From: Sipunculus nudus
Taxonomy: Eukaryota; Annelida; Sipuncula; Golfingiida; Sipunculidae
Assembly: GCA_026874595.1 (NCBI GenBank)
Contig: CM049316.1
Location: 16,207,839-16,271,838 of the forward strand
Length of the DNA stretch: 64,000 nucleotides
Reading direction: 5' to 3'
This document shows, one piece after another, positions 40,101 through 50,029 of the stretch. A model generated the notes under the pieces. The model was given only the letters and a program-made list of their open reading frames with translations, did no database searches and had not been told where the DNA came from. Each line of letters begins with the position of its first letter. Position 1 is the stretch's first letter. Both the position numbers and the translations under genes were made by a program.

Positions 40101-42814
40101 TCTTCCTAGATTGGAACTCGTTTTCTAAAATCCTGGATAACCTATGAATAATTCGTTTTGTTTTGAATTATAAAGAGATGCATAAGGTTGACGAGGAAGT
40201 TGTCCTTTTGTAACATTGTTAAAATATCATTTTTTTATTGATATAGCTTCCGGCAGATGCGATATGACACAAATGTTAAGGTCCTTATAATCCCGGTTAA
40301 TATGGCCTAAAATTGATTAATGGGGTAACTTGACATTTCAGTTCTGTCAATAAGAATCCTCAGATATTTGTACATGCTATTTACAATGAATGCTTATTAT
40401 GAAATAAAAGTTAGTGGTAAATGTAGTAGATTTTCCTATAAATTTTAAATATTGGGGAAACCAAAAGTAAACATTTTAGAAAAATGACCGTCAGGTTTTT
40501 AAAATTACTCGGAAAAAATGCAGACATTGTTCATCTGATCAAAATACAAAAAAGTCTATTTTTGTAGATTATATTTTGAAATATAATGAAAAAGTTATAT
40601 TTTTTTCTGATTTCTACTAGTTTAATACCCATAGGTGGCACTGGCACGTGAACGCGGTTGCTCGAAGTATTTCGTATGAGTACTATCTCTATCGTTAAAA
40701 TAGAGTGACTGTACACGACTGCTTGTGTTGATAACATGCATGGCCGTTTAATAACAATATTATTTATCGGCTTGGTGGCTACGGCTTCTGCGGTGATATC
40801 CTCGGGTCAATACGAAGTCAATACCCTTCATGCCGGTTAATAACATACGGGTAGCGTGTACCTGTGATGTATACAACCCGGCTTTGTTCCTGGCTCTTAG
40901 GTGTATGTAGACTTGCTGATCATGTGACAGGCCCGAATGATACGTAGTAAAATGACGATGGCCCTGTGTGGACTGGTATGGTAGCAGGTCCGGAGCGCCT
41001 TCAGAGGTCCTGCTGAAGCCGATCTCGTACTTGGCGATATGGCTCTCCTCGTCAGCTCCATGCCAGGAAATTTTGAGCTAGAATTCAAGTTTACATAGTC
41101 TGAAAATATTTAGCTGTATTTTATTGGCTGATTTAAATGCACGGATGGAAAGATTATAACCATAAATATTCTATAAAAAGAAACAAGGCCTACAGGCCTA
41201 ATGCGAACCTGTGCAAAGTTTGGGGATATGAATGGAGGTTTATTTTTTAAAATCAAATATTGATCCTCTTATGTCCTGCATATCTACCTTGGTCATTATG
41301 ATTTCAGCAAAATGGACGTTTCGGACCCGCAAGTTTCGGACTAGGACATTTTAAAACTAGGATGTATCAGTCAGGATATTCCAGATATGTTCTTTTTACC
41401 AGAGAGGATTATTGGGACAGATGAACGGACAATTTGGCAGCATGGTTTCGGAGAAGAACATTTTTTAATGTTTTTAGCTTCTTCCCTTTAAAATCTAAGA
41501 AAATGCAGTTAACCAAGAAATAAGCAAAATCGAATAGAATTTTTTAGATGATAATTTTTTTTGCAAAAATTATGGTGATGCTAGCTCCTGCCCTTTTTGA
41601 GATAGCTGTGACGCACGACGGACGACTGAAGACGCCACACCATTGCATAAGCTCACAGTTTCACTAAAAATGCAAATGTTTTTTCAAACAGTTGAAAGAT
41701 ATACTTCCAATAGTTCTAATCTGGGCATTCTGCATCTAGACGATGTGTCTAGACGTCTAGACACAGACGTCTAGACACAGACGTCTAGACACATTGTCTA
41801 GACACCAGACAGAGCCAGGTCAGTTGCCATGGTGATGTCTGGACCCCACTTGGTTGTACTGCGCGACCTCTTGATTTGGCTGCTGAAACTCAGCATGTTG
41901 TCAAATCTGTTCTCAAACACAGAAAGCCTTTTTCAATTGGCTACACTGTTTTTTAAAGCTGCATTTACCCGATCTATTCTTATAAAACCAGCAGAACACT
42001 ACCATAGAATAAATCGTGTAAAGCTGTAACCAATCAGCTTCACTGTTTAATCATAAAACAGTGTATAATCTAGAAGAATCTAAAATTATATTTTCTCTTG
42101 TAAAAAACAGATCAATGTAGGTGGCGACACCAAAACCTCAATTTAAGATGTGACATATTTTTTTATAAAATAAAAATATATAAAATTTGGGGATGATAGC
42201 TCCAGCCGTTTCTGAGATTTTAATTTGTATGCTTTTTTTGGATAGATGATTAAGTTCAACCTACTGTAACTCGGCAAAATATCTCCGAACTGGAACTATT
42301 CAAACAAACTTGAAAACGACTGTTCTAGGGATCATTTCTGTAAAATATTGGAAAATTTGGCTAAACAGTTTCGGAGAAGAAGATATTTAAAAGTTTTTAT
42401 GGTTTTTCATTATAAAATCGAAGTTCATGCAAATACCCAAAAAATAAGTTCAATAGGATGAAGTTTGACATGTAACAGATTCTTACATGCAATTTGGAGC
42501 TGCTACCTCTGACGGTTTCTGAGATAGCATGGGTTAACGTACGGACGACGGTAGACGGCGGACATATATCAGAATGCGTAGGTCATTTTAGCTTACCACA
42601 TGTTCGGAGCTCAGGTACAGCAGTTGTGATGCGCTTGATAGAGCCAGGCAATCAGAAGCTGACATATCCACGTGTATGATTGTTCCATTATCATAACGTT
42701 TTATCACATATTGTTCGAGGGAATCATTGCGTGCTTTGATTCTGAAAAGAAAAGCAATGTCAGCTACAGTGTTGTATGGCACTGACCTAATTTTTTTACT
42801 GTTGTGTGTGTGTT

Positions 42815-42869
<55 letters not shown>

Positions 42870-45800
42870 AGACATACCGACAAGCATTGGGAATTAAAGC
42901 CATGGAAGCAGTCCTGTCTCTGCCTATAAAGAATATATTTCCGGTGTTGACGTCAGATGCCAGTGCGGGCTGTTGGTACAAATTCTCTACATGTATATCA
43001 TACACTGACGGTGGACTGATGTCGACAACCACGCCATCAGAACACACCGGGTCAGACGGATCAAATGCGTGGTTATAGGCTACTACAGTCACGTGATATC
43101 TTCCAGGACCAGGAGCAGACCGACTTGCCCAGGTATGTGTTGTTCTCAGTACCTAAAAGCAGATGCAGCCCTTATATACAATCTATTTAACCAATATTAG
43201 AAAGTTTGGAAATGTAATTAGATCTCGAAACTGCGGAAAAATAACTTAAGTATGATATCGAAAATGATAAAGACCTAGATCTAAATACCATTTTTGACAA
43301 ATTACCATAGTAACTGAGATATTTCTAAAGACTTCATTAACGTTAAATGTTAATTTACACACTTAAAATAATGCACAGAACGCTTATAAATTTGAAATGA
43401 TATTCAACATTGACTATACAAAAAATATTATATTGCAAAAAAATATAACTTTATCACAGAAATTGGCGATGAAGACATCTAATATAAAAATCCATAATCT
43501 ACTCTCTCTCTCTTTCTCTCTCCATGTCTAACATACACCTTAAACCTTTAATATATTTGCTAAATTAGAACCGGGGGTAAGTTCTGTTATATCTAATTGA
43601 GCAAACATTACCACCGCAGACTCCTGTGAAAAGTCATTTGCTTGTAGGCAACTGTCCGAAAACCCATAACGGTAGAACATAACGCCACTCTCTTTGTCAA
43701 AGAAACCTTCCCATGATGCATGCTGTGTCATGTAACTTTGATAGTCGACATCTGGCTGTCCAACAATACTGTCCTTCACAACTCCAGCATGCGGCGGGCT
43801 CGCATCGACTGTCACCTTAATATGTTATTTGAATACATTAGCGAAAGACATTAATGTTGTTAAATTAACACCCTGAAAGGAAAATGATGTCCTGGTTCTA
43901 TTATTGTAATTAACAATTACTCATAGTCTCGTACGACAACTGAATTTTTACAAACATCTTTAGTTATACCTGGTAGGATTTGACTGTCTGGAGCTTTGCG
44001 TTGTTTGTGACCGTTATCGTATAAACATAATCGTAGTCATGGACCCCGTCTGATATGTTCATCTTATTGGCGTCAAGTTTTACATCATAAACACGCTTGT
44101 AGCAGGTTTCCATTGCGGCAACACAGGCACATTCAGGAGCGTGGCAAGAGGTGGAATTTTTCTGGAAACAGCACATGGCATATGTTGTTATTTTTATTCA
44201 AATACAATAACTGTCTGTAAAAATTTCTTTCACGGACTTCAATACAATTCAAAAAGATTTCTGCAAAATTGAATAGATCAATAACATTACCTTTTCGACT
44301 GCAATAATGCCGTAACCATGAACCCTTGAGGGATTCATTGAATCATGCAAACTCCAGTGTATAGTAAAAAGTCCGCTATGGTCATCGTACGCCTCTAATT
44401 CCAGCCTTCAAATTCCAGACACAAATTGAGCTATTGTACAAAGTCACGTAACACAAACATGATCCTGTGTTAATTTAAAGGAAAGAGTGGAAAATGTGTA
44501 CTTTACCCATATATCTAATTGAGATAATAATTTTAAAATTTGATTTCTCACCAAATACGTTTTCAGGTTTTCATTGGTAAAACTACTGTTTTATATTCCG
44601 TGCTTTTCCATGTAATACCTACTCCATTAAGAATAAATCTGTGGACTTATGAACAGCTAAACCCTGATGTCCATCCTTCATCAGTCCGATTATATCGACC
44701 TCTGGTGGGGTGCTGTCTACATGTACAAGAATATTGTCCGTAACAGTATTCTGAAGAACATCCTCAGCTTTGATAAAAATACGGATTGAGTCACCATCTT
44801 CTTTATGGATGTTGAAGGTAGCCGATTCTGTCTGAATTGACATCGGTATTTCAAGATCATAATAAACTTGGAACGAGATATAATATTAGAAACTCAATGC
44901 AAATAGAATAATCAGATAAATATAAATTTCTAAAATTTATAATGATTTGAACCAAGTTCTACATGAAATATAGATTTACTTGGAAATTCAGTAAGTTTGT
45001 CCAGTCGGGGACTGGTTCCTGGATTGTGTTCCCAGCCGAGTGGTCCCTCAGGTATTGGACCGAGAAAGCCGTCACACCGTTGACGTTTGGTATTGCTTCC
45101 ATTGACCGCACATGTGGAGGCTGGCCAACCCTGGTTTCGTACTTTGCGTCAATTATGGGCAAATGCGGTTTGACTGCGTTTAACAGCTTGTGCTTTTGGT
45201 GGAAATCATTCATAAAGTGACCTTTCCACATCACGTGTACCTTGCAACACAAATATAACAGGATGCCGGTTATAAAAAAAAAACCAAACAAATAGATCGG
45301 TTTAAAATTTTACCTGAAAAAAAGTATAGACCAATTTACAAAAATACCCAAAATTGTCAAAAGTTTGAATGTACACTTATTCAATAATTCAATTCTTGAA
45401 AAGAGAAATAAAAGAAATACTTGTTTCATGTACCGGTTCATTGGTGGTGGTTAGCCAACGATATGATGTGTTTCCAGCAGCTGAGGTCACTGTGATACTT
45501 CTGTTTTGCCCATGTATTATCTGTACAGTGTTAATGTCGTCAAACAAAACAAAAGTCCGCGCGTAACGGTGATTCCCCGCTTTGTCATCAGCAGACAATA
45601 CAAAGCAGTACATACCTGGGTAAATAGAAAATTTTATGTCAGAAATTGTTTCACAACAATGAATTATGAAAACTGAAATAAAACAGACCGGTCATGAACA
45701 TTAAAAGAAACACTGTTCAAAAGAAAAAATAAAAAGTAGGAGGGGATTACAGTGAATGCAATACTTCTTGTTGTTTTACATTATCTATGTACCGACAAAA

Positions 45801-47043
45801 TCTTATCTACAACTTATATTGAATAATAATACTAAAAAAAAGGAGAAAAAACCATCGGAGACCAGCCAGACAAATCTTATATTTGTTTCTATACACGATA
45901 AGTATTGCATTCCCAAACGATAAGTATTATTTATTACTGAAACAGTTTAAGTGTAATGCAACCTTTACCTGGACCTGGTAGAGCAACGTTTTGAATGGTG
46001 TCTTTTGTTTCATTTTCAAAGAAATGAGTCAGTTCTGGTTCAAGTGTGCCATCAGGTGCATGCATAGCATAGACGATCAGTTCATAGTCTTCAATACCAG
46101 AGGGATAATCTGACCATCCGTTCCACCTTGCCGTAACCTGCGCCTTTATATACACAAAGTTAAGTAAAAAGATTAATAGGACAACATAGGGAAGAAAAAC
46201 GATATTTTCGCTATAATTAGTTTTGCACGTCCAGCGATAAATTTTAAAGTTGTACTTCAATTAGCAGACAGCTAGATAATTCGGAAGGTCTCTAAGTGAG
46301 AATTGATACACATTTAACGATGTCCGTGTTTTATTTTAGCATAAAAAAAAAAGATGACTAAGGAAATAACTATATCTATAAATATATAGGTAGGATCTGT
46401 CAATTATATAATTAGACGTTTTCCTATATTCACTAGATAATGAATTAAACCGAATATCACCTTTACAATTTCCAAAGCAGCCACCACATATTTTATTGAC
46501 ATACATGTTACATCATGGTGAAAAATAACAATTCCATTGTAGTTACATCCAAGCTATCCATATATAATAACACTAATAACAAAATCCCGTCAAACCTGTT
46601 TTGTGAAACCTGGCCCTATGTCTAGTACTTTATGCGTGCAGCCTCCGCTTGCAGAGCAGTGGACAGGAGAATGATAATCGTAGGTTACTGTAGACGCAAG
46701 CGTAGTTGTCTTTCCTGTGTAAAACTTTTCTGGATCAACAGAAGGAGTCGACCCGCTGTCGTAGTTATTCAATCGAACATAACCTCCGTTTTCCCCTAGC
46801 ATTGTAAAACGTAAGCTGAAACAGAAATCATTAGGTTTTTAATATATAATGTACTTTGTTTTATTGTTTTTTTTTGTTTCAGCCAACTTGACTCAAAAAC
46901 AACCTCAGCTATCCCAGTAACGAAAACTTTATCCGTCTATTAAGACGAAAATATTCACATATCTGATCATTCCATGATACGCAGCTAAAAGCTGTCCGTA
47001 CGAAACAATTTTGTCATTTAACTGTTTTATATAAATATATATG

Positions 47044-47121
<78 letters not shown>

Positions 47122-49521
47122 CTGTAATAAAGAAGTCTTTTTCAGAGGTATTTGAGCAAACCTTAACTTCGCTTAGCAACATAAACGTGCCATCCTAACA
47201 ATATGTGTACAGTCTAACTGAAAACCAAAGATGATACTAACACATCTGCGTGTGACGGTGCGATATCTAGGTTAATTATTTCCTGTACTTGATGAGGATC
47301 TGTGTTAGGGTTAATTCTTGAAAAGGTACCGCTGCCGTCTACCGAACTTGATTTCACGGTCACACCGGCTAAAAGATAATTGAAATAATAAAATGATATA
47401 TTGTTAATGTTTAAATGATATACCACCAAAGAATCTGTGTTGAAATAGTTCCAACGTGTACTTATAACGCGTAATGATATTATTCTAACCTCTCTTGATG
47501 GACCATGACAGTGATGCCTTTATAATTCCAATACGGGAGGAATTAATATAATACGGTGGAGCGTTCAATTCTGGCCCTTTGAAGCTAGCCGTAAAGTTTA
47601 CCTGAAACAAAAGTGTATATATTATTGCGTTATTTTTATTAAAGTGGATGTATATTTTACCTTTTCCACAAATTATTTAACCTTGTCCAATACACAAAAT
47701 GTTAGTGCAGTACCTGGAGCTGTGCGGCTGGAAAGTTAATGAAATGTCCGTCATTTTCCTTAGCAGCGCATTCGATTATTTTGTAATCCGAGATTCCGTC
47801 TCGAAGGCCGACAAGCTTTGAGGAACATGAGCTTAAAACGGGTGACGTCTTTACTATAAAAAAAAAACAAAATAATGAAAACATTATATGAAAACAAACT
47901 CGTTCTAATTGGAATTTCCCAAATGATTGGAATGTTGAAGTACAAAAGATGTCCAACATGGTCATTAAGGTATGTCTGTTATATTAATCGTCCAAAGCCG
48001 AAAATAACAATGGCTACGGTAAAATCAGTTTCATTTTCTAAAAATATAATCACATGCGAGATTTCTACATCTGAGGAAATAATACACACAACCATAGTCT
48101 CAGTGATAAATATACAGTAAGTTTCAAAACCCATACTAGTCATGCAGTTCTGATTTTCTGTGCCATATCCTTCGGCACATTTGCAGCTTGTTGGTACGTC
48201 ATCAGTACAGGTACCGGGGTAACAGTAACGGCTGTCTGGTCGCCATGAACAAATTTCTGAAAATTCAACAGTATAAAATTATGGAGTATTACCGTTGTAT
48301 TTACTTTAAAATTAGGTGTCGACAAGAGGATTTTTACAATGACATTGTATGAAATGTCACATCTGTCAACAAAATTTATTAACATCTCGGCATGTCACAA
48401 ATTAAATCTCCTTTCGCAGAATTGCTCCCAATATGTGTATACAGTGGCGTCAATTTATCATAAAGGCTCGGAGGTTGGGGGTGGGGGTGGGGGGGGGGGG
48501 CTTTGACCCGCAGGTCTGGGAGGGATATATATTTATATATATATATTCATAAATACATACATTATAAAATAATATAGTATGATTCATTTATATGTTAATC
48601 TAAACCATTTTAGATATAAAATATTTCACAGTTAATTCAGATATGGAACCAAAATGGAACTATTCGAAATATTAATATATTTAATTTCCTATATGTATAT
48701 ATAAATATTATTCCCTCAATATCGGGGGGGGGGTTAAATTGACCATTCCCCCCTTGCTACTAAGTGAGGGGGGTATATATCCCCATATATTCACGCATGC
48801 TCCGAGTTTAAAAGCTTCAAGTACTTTGGTCGTAGTTATATATAAATGATGTTACGTTCACATTTCCTCTTCTGGTAGCTCCCGACGTTCACCAATCTGA
48901 AAGCTGTGCGCTCCCCTCCTCTGTCATATTCACACTCATCACAGCGATGGTTACTCGAGCTGGTACAGTACAGTCGCTTGCAGTTGGAAATTGTGACACA
49001 ATCTGTAAATTGTGTAAATAACATTGAACGCTGTAGTTATGACATGCTTTAAAAGAATAAATAACAGTTTAGGTTTTTCTGATATGATCTAACTGTTACA
49101 GGTAATTTTATTGTCAGTGCCTTATCATAAGGAAGTAAATAATAATCACCTACATATACACGAATAAGGCCAAAATAAAAAAAAGGTATGGTTCTCAGGC
49201 ACTTTTTTTCAGAAATCAATGCGGGGGCGCGGGTTTTTTATATTTAATTTTTCGGTATGTTTCCATAAAAATGCCAAATGATACGGGAAAAGCATGATAA
49301 ATACAGATTTATTTTGCTAAACAAACAAAAGAACTACATAAAAAAGGAAATTGTATTATTTTATCTTCTTGAAAGAAATGTCTGAGCGGCTGCAGCTCAT
49401 AATTGGTAAGTTTCTATTAAAAATCAAAATAAAAATTTTTGATGCGGAGGTTTAAAATTGATGCGGGCGGTGCCTGAGAACCATACCTTTTTTTTGGCTT
49501 AAATGGGAGAATATTTTCGGA

Positions 49522-49579
<58 letters not shown>

Positions 49580-50029
49580 AGAATCGAAAAACAGTCTTTG
49601 AACGACATTACCTCTGAGCTACCGGTAATCTGTAAACGTCTCTTATCTATATGTCCATAAGAATAAATTAGACTAATTTTGGATTGAATAAAACTTACCA
49701 TATTGGCAGCATTGTCCGTAATGCTCGTTCCTGCAGTAGCATTTATTGTAGCCAGGCGATCCACCATTTCTACATTTGTCACGGTTGCAGTCCCTAGACC
49801 TGCTGCTTGAACCAGAACAATCGTTACCACAATCGTTTTTATCGGGATCTTTATAGCGGCTGCTGGATTGCGTTCCGGAGTGTCCACATGCATGGTTGCA
49901 GGAGCTCCAAGAGCCCCAGTTACTCCATTTACAGTGTCTTGGATCGCAACCCCAAAACAGAAAAGACTCCCCCGGATCAGCAGTCCAAGCGATGACCACA
50001 GCAACCGCCAACCAGCAGGCCGGATTCAT
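11423..50029 (-). CDS. Giant secreted TSP1/EGF/fibronectin-III-like protein, 51 exons
   Basis: I rebuilt 51 coding exons from GT/AG borders and conserved reading frame. All junctions keep phase and the sum is 10,050 nt, giving 3,349 aa. The order is: signal peptide, thrombospondin type 1 module, Cys-rich and EGF-like exons, then many fibronectin-III-like modules. These show W-x-G-F-x-D-x-E-S-G, Y-x-x-x-I-G, Y-x-V-T-V-x-A-x-N-x-A-G-L and S-D-G-x-x-V-D-x-T-P-P, the last seen about a dozen times. A second Cys-rich exon (41) and a jelly-roll domain (exon 45) interrupt the series. There is no C-terminal membrane segment or GPI signal, so an extracellular matrix or secreted adhesion role is inferred. 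I know of no named orthologue; comparable tandem FN3-like proteins occur in marine invertebrates. Exon coordinates are in the segment entries below. The main risk is a wrong choice between nearby splice sites, such as at exon 14. Confidence 0.87.
14113..14134. repeat. (TAA)n microsatellite next to exon 46
   Basis: Seven TAA units lie 8 bases downstream of the exon 46 donor. Confidence 0.9.
14779..16142 (-). CDS. Exons 44-45: FN3-like module plus jelly-roll (galactose-binding-like) domain
   Basis: Exons 15893-16142 and 14779-15477; residues about 2668-2983. Exon 45 (699 nt) is the longest of the gene. After LSDGVTVDLTSPEPAD it carries about 135 residues that match the plan of galactose-binding-like/CBM jelly-rolls: LILDGSFEAD at the start, W in the middle, GSHSMLVDGSIRQDVNV, WQRHIYF and YLLDDVTVV at the end. 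The FN3 frame then resumes with WKFTDPESEIVDYKWAIGS. A carbohydrate-binding function is inferred from fold pattern only. Confidence 0.85.
16639..26640. repeat. 55-bp minisatellite of exon end plus 5' splice site, ~180 copies
   Basis: About 10.0 kb of head-to-tail 55-bp units fill intron 43 of the minus-strand gene. On the minus strand each unit is 45 nt encoding NQAGFTAIAQSDGFQ, the last 15 codons of exon 43 with small changes, followed by 10 nt of intron start, usually GCAGGTGTAG. Thus each copy carries a 5' splice site, mostly the GC form; GT forms occur at both array ends and at a few interior units (near 16648, 17250, 17580, 19558, 20108, 20162, 26540 and 26595). Copies are mostly over 90% alike by eye. 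A few units are 53 or 54 bp. Shared marker variants show that blocks of many units were copied within the array. The unit length is not a multiple of 3 and reading through meets a stop in the next unit, so the array is not an extended coding exon. Confidence 0.96.
26596..27685 (-). CDS. Exons 42-43: FN3-like modules ending at the minisatellite
   Basis: Exons 27413-27685 and 26596-27026; residues about 2433-2667. Exon 43 has TSDGVLVDATPPTVS, WRGVFMEPDTNLTKFKLSIG and YNQAGLTAIAQADGFQ. It ends TTTCAG|GTAGGTG at 26595. Reading past this donor gives a stop within the next repeat unit, and exon 44 opens with V-D-V-T-A-P-D, which completes the motif exactly. The last 45 nt of this exon are the seed of the 55-bp array in the following intron. 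Confidence 0.9.
28132..28306 (-). CDS. Exon 41: Cys-rich EGF-like module within the FN3 series
   Basis: Residues about 2375-2432. The exon reads CTARSCEGHCTCAPQDQTC followed by a further Cys, a six-Cys pattern with spacing 4-3-1-6-5 that looks like a small EGF- or disulfide-knot-type module. It opens in phase 0 with VGLQSRRLHGTFLAVTSSP, the end of an FN3-like strand. The donor is ACAA|GTGAAT at 28131. Confidence 0.8.
28427..28751. mobile_element. MITE copy 1 (GGCCAAAAA ends), intron 40
   Basis: A ~325-bp element with ends GGCCAAAAAAATAAAAGGTA and (inverted) TTATTTTGTTTTTGGCC, followed inwards by GGTTCTCAGGCA at both ends. TTA flanks both sides, as in PIF/Harbinger target duplications. The interior is AT-rich with a C15 tract and no open frame for a transposase. 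Confidence 0.75.
29117..35450 (-). CDS. Exons 27-40: regular FN3-like modules
   Basis: Exons 35235-35450, 34676-34781, 34412-34528, 33873-34040, 33536-33678, 33150-33278, 32531-32669, 31964-32150, 31255-31463, 30951-31063, 30593-30712, 30259-30387, 29660-29863 and 29117-29254; residues about 1669-2374. Modules show VHWNGFSD, VTIDTTSPEVTG, WHGLFHDPESG, FIIDTTPPSGGFVLDGP, WDGFHDAESGLSHYVVSVG, VSDGMTPDVSPPVIG, ISDGFIIDTSPP and VDSSPPRPG. One module is usually split over two or three exons, with a phase-0 intron near the V-D-x-T-P-P segment. Confidence 0.87.
31152..31191. repeat. (AT)n microsatellite, intron 35
   Basis: About 19 AT units, in the intron below exon 35. Confidence 0.95.
35755..41077 (-). 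CDS. Exons 17-26: divergent FN3-like modules
   Basis: Exons 40862-41077, 39745-39910, 39160-39443, 38761-38952, 38183-38318, 37610-37784, 37214-37346, 36828-37088, 36368-36561 and 35755-35986; residues about 1006-1668. Clear module signals are WHGADEESHIAKYEIGFS and HLRARNKAGLYTSQ (exon 17), HDHGPPISGLVREVLAGG (exon 19), FSDGYQV (exon 24) and VLMVRGVNKVGLAATAE (exon 25). Exons 21-23 and 26 are less regular, with more Trp, Arg and His, and may have lost the consensus. Confidence 0.83.
39990..40140. mobile_element. Degenerate copy of the GGATCCAGG-type element, intron 17
   Basis: CAGCGGATTTGGAGG at the left and AAAATCCTGGATAACC at the right form imperfect inverted ends, with the core GCTGCAACCGTTTTAAA shared with the copies at 9000 and 10600. 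Confidence 0.45.
41370..42570. repeat. Dispersed repeats in intron 16 (two related copies)
   Basis: Segments 41370-41660 and 42290-42570 share GGTTTCGGAGAAGAA / AGTTTCGGAGAAGAA, a tract around AAAATCTAAG/AAAATCGAAG, TTTTTGAGATAGC / TTTCTGAGATAGC and a closing GACGGACGAC. Between them, 42116-42240 holds GTAGGTGGCGACACC and GCCGTTTCTGAGAT. They belong to the same loose family as the palindromic arrays at the left end of the window. The intron contains no exon that I can see. Confidence 0.6.
41733..41808. repeat. Short array of GTGTCTAGAC palindromes
   Basis: About 75 bases hold eight TCTAGA hexamers arranged as overlapping GTCTAGAC units, including TGTCTAGACGTCTAGACACA, alternating in an ACAGACGTCTAGAC pattern. 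The segment could fold into several hairpins. It lies in intron 16. Confidence 0.85.
42597..44831 (-). CDS. Exons 11-16: FN3-like modules with a Cys-rich insert
   Basis: Exons 44623-44831, 44291-44405, 43970-44161, 43546-43815, 42878-43152 and 42597-42741; residues about 604-1005. Motifs include VHVDSTPPEVD (exon 11), a short Cys cluster CHAPECACVAAMETC (exon 13), VTVDASPPHAGVVKD and WEGFFDKESGVMFYRYGF (exon 14), and CSDGVVVDISPP (exon 15). Exon 14 has two phase-0 donors: GTG|GTAATG near 43612 and AAG|GTTTAAGG at 43545. I took the second because it keeps residues that fit the module. Confidence 0.83.
42802..42866. repeat. (GT)n(GA)n microsatellite beside exon 15
   Basis: A GT run followed by about 25 GA units ends 11 bases from the exon 15 donor; long open frames through it are simple-repeat artefacts. 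Confidence 0.95.
44980..47853 (-). CDS. Exons 4-10: first FN3-like modules
   Basis: Exons 47714-47853, 47490-47601, 47242-47368, 46596-46815, 45969-46137, 45434-45615 and 44980-45240; residues about 200-603. Recognisable FN3-like pieces include LVGLRDGISDYKIIECAAKE (exon 4), WNGWSDYPSGIEDYELIVYA (exon 8) and GMYCFVLSADDKAGNHRYAR (exon 9). Exon 6 ends GCAGATGT|GTTAGT; I chose this over the GTATCA site six bases downstream because only it meets exon 7 in phase. Confidence 0.85.
47031..47116. repeat. (AT)n microsatellite, intron 6
   Basis: More than 35 AT units with a few TAAATA interruptions at the left edge. Confidence 0.95.
48137..49002 (-). CDS. Exons 2-3: Cys-rich and EGF-like modules
   Basis: Exons 48856-49002 and 48137-48256, residues about 111-199. 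Exon 2 carries CKRLYCTSSSNHRCDEC and continues into an R/K-rich end. Exon 3 reads CSWRPDSRYCYPGTC then CKCAEGYGTENQNC, a six-Cys pattern (spacing 8-4-7-1-10) typical of a small EGF-like domain. Both introns are phase 1, the usual phase for shuffled EGF modules. The exon 3 donor is ACTA|GTATGG. Confidence 0.85.
48440..48775. mobile_element. Possible inverted-repeat element with poly-G tracts, intron 2
   Basis: CAGTGGCGTCAATTTA at the left and TTAAATTGACCATTCCCCCC at the right are imperfectly inverted, with G-runs just inside both ends and AT-rich sequence between. This is a weak case: target duplications are not clear. Confidence 0.35.
49168..49498. mobile_element. MITE copy 2 (GGCCAAAAA ends), intron 1
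   Basis: Ends GGCCAAAATAAAAAAAAGGT and (inverted) ATACCTTTTTTTTGGC, each with GGTTCTCAGGCA just inside. The interior TTTTATCTTCTTGAAAGA matches copy 1 (28427-28751) in the opposite orientation. The flanks read TAA, with one end base changed. No coding capacity. Confidence 0.72.
49523..49577. repeat. (AT)n microsatellite, intron 1
   Basis: About 26 AT units right after MITE copy 2, at 49523-49577. Confidence 0.95.
49699..50029 (-). CDS. Exon 1: signal peptide and thrombospondin type 1 module
   Basis: Residues 1-110 of the giant protein. The start is the ATG at 50029-50027. A hydrophobic leader (MNPACWLAVAVVIAWTA) is followed by CKWSNWGSWSSCNHACG, the W-x-x-W-x-x-C-S-type opening of a TSP1 repeat. 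A run of six further Cys, rich in Asp, Ser and Arg, follows and ends in CRNEHYGQCCQYG. The donor is ATG|GTAAGTTT at 49698. The exon ends in phase 1. Confidence 0.9.

Noticed and set aside
42796-43092. Frames rich in Ser-Leu or Glu-Arg repeats around the GA microsatellite
   Set aside because: Simple-repeat translations running out of exon 15 into the intron.
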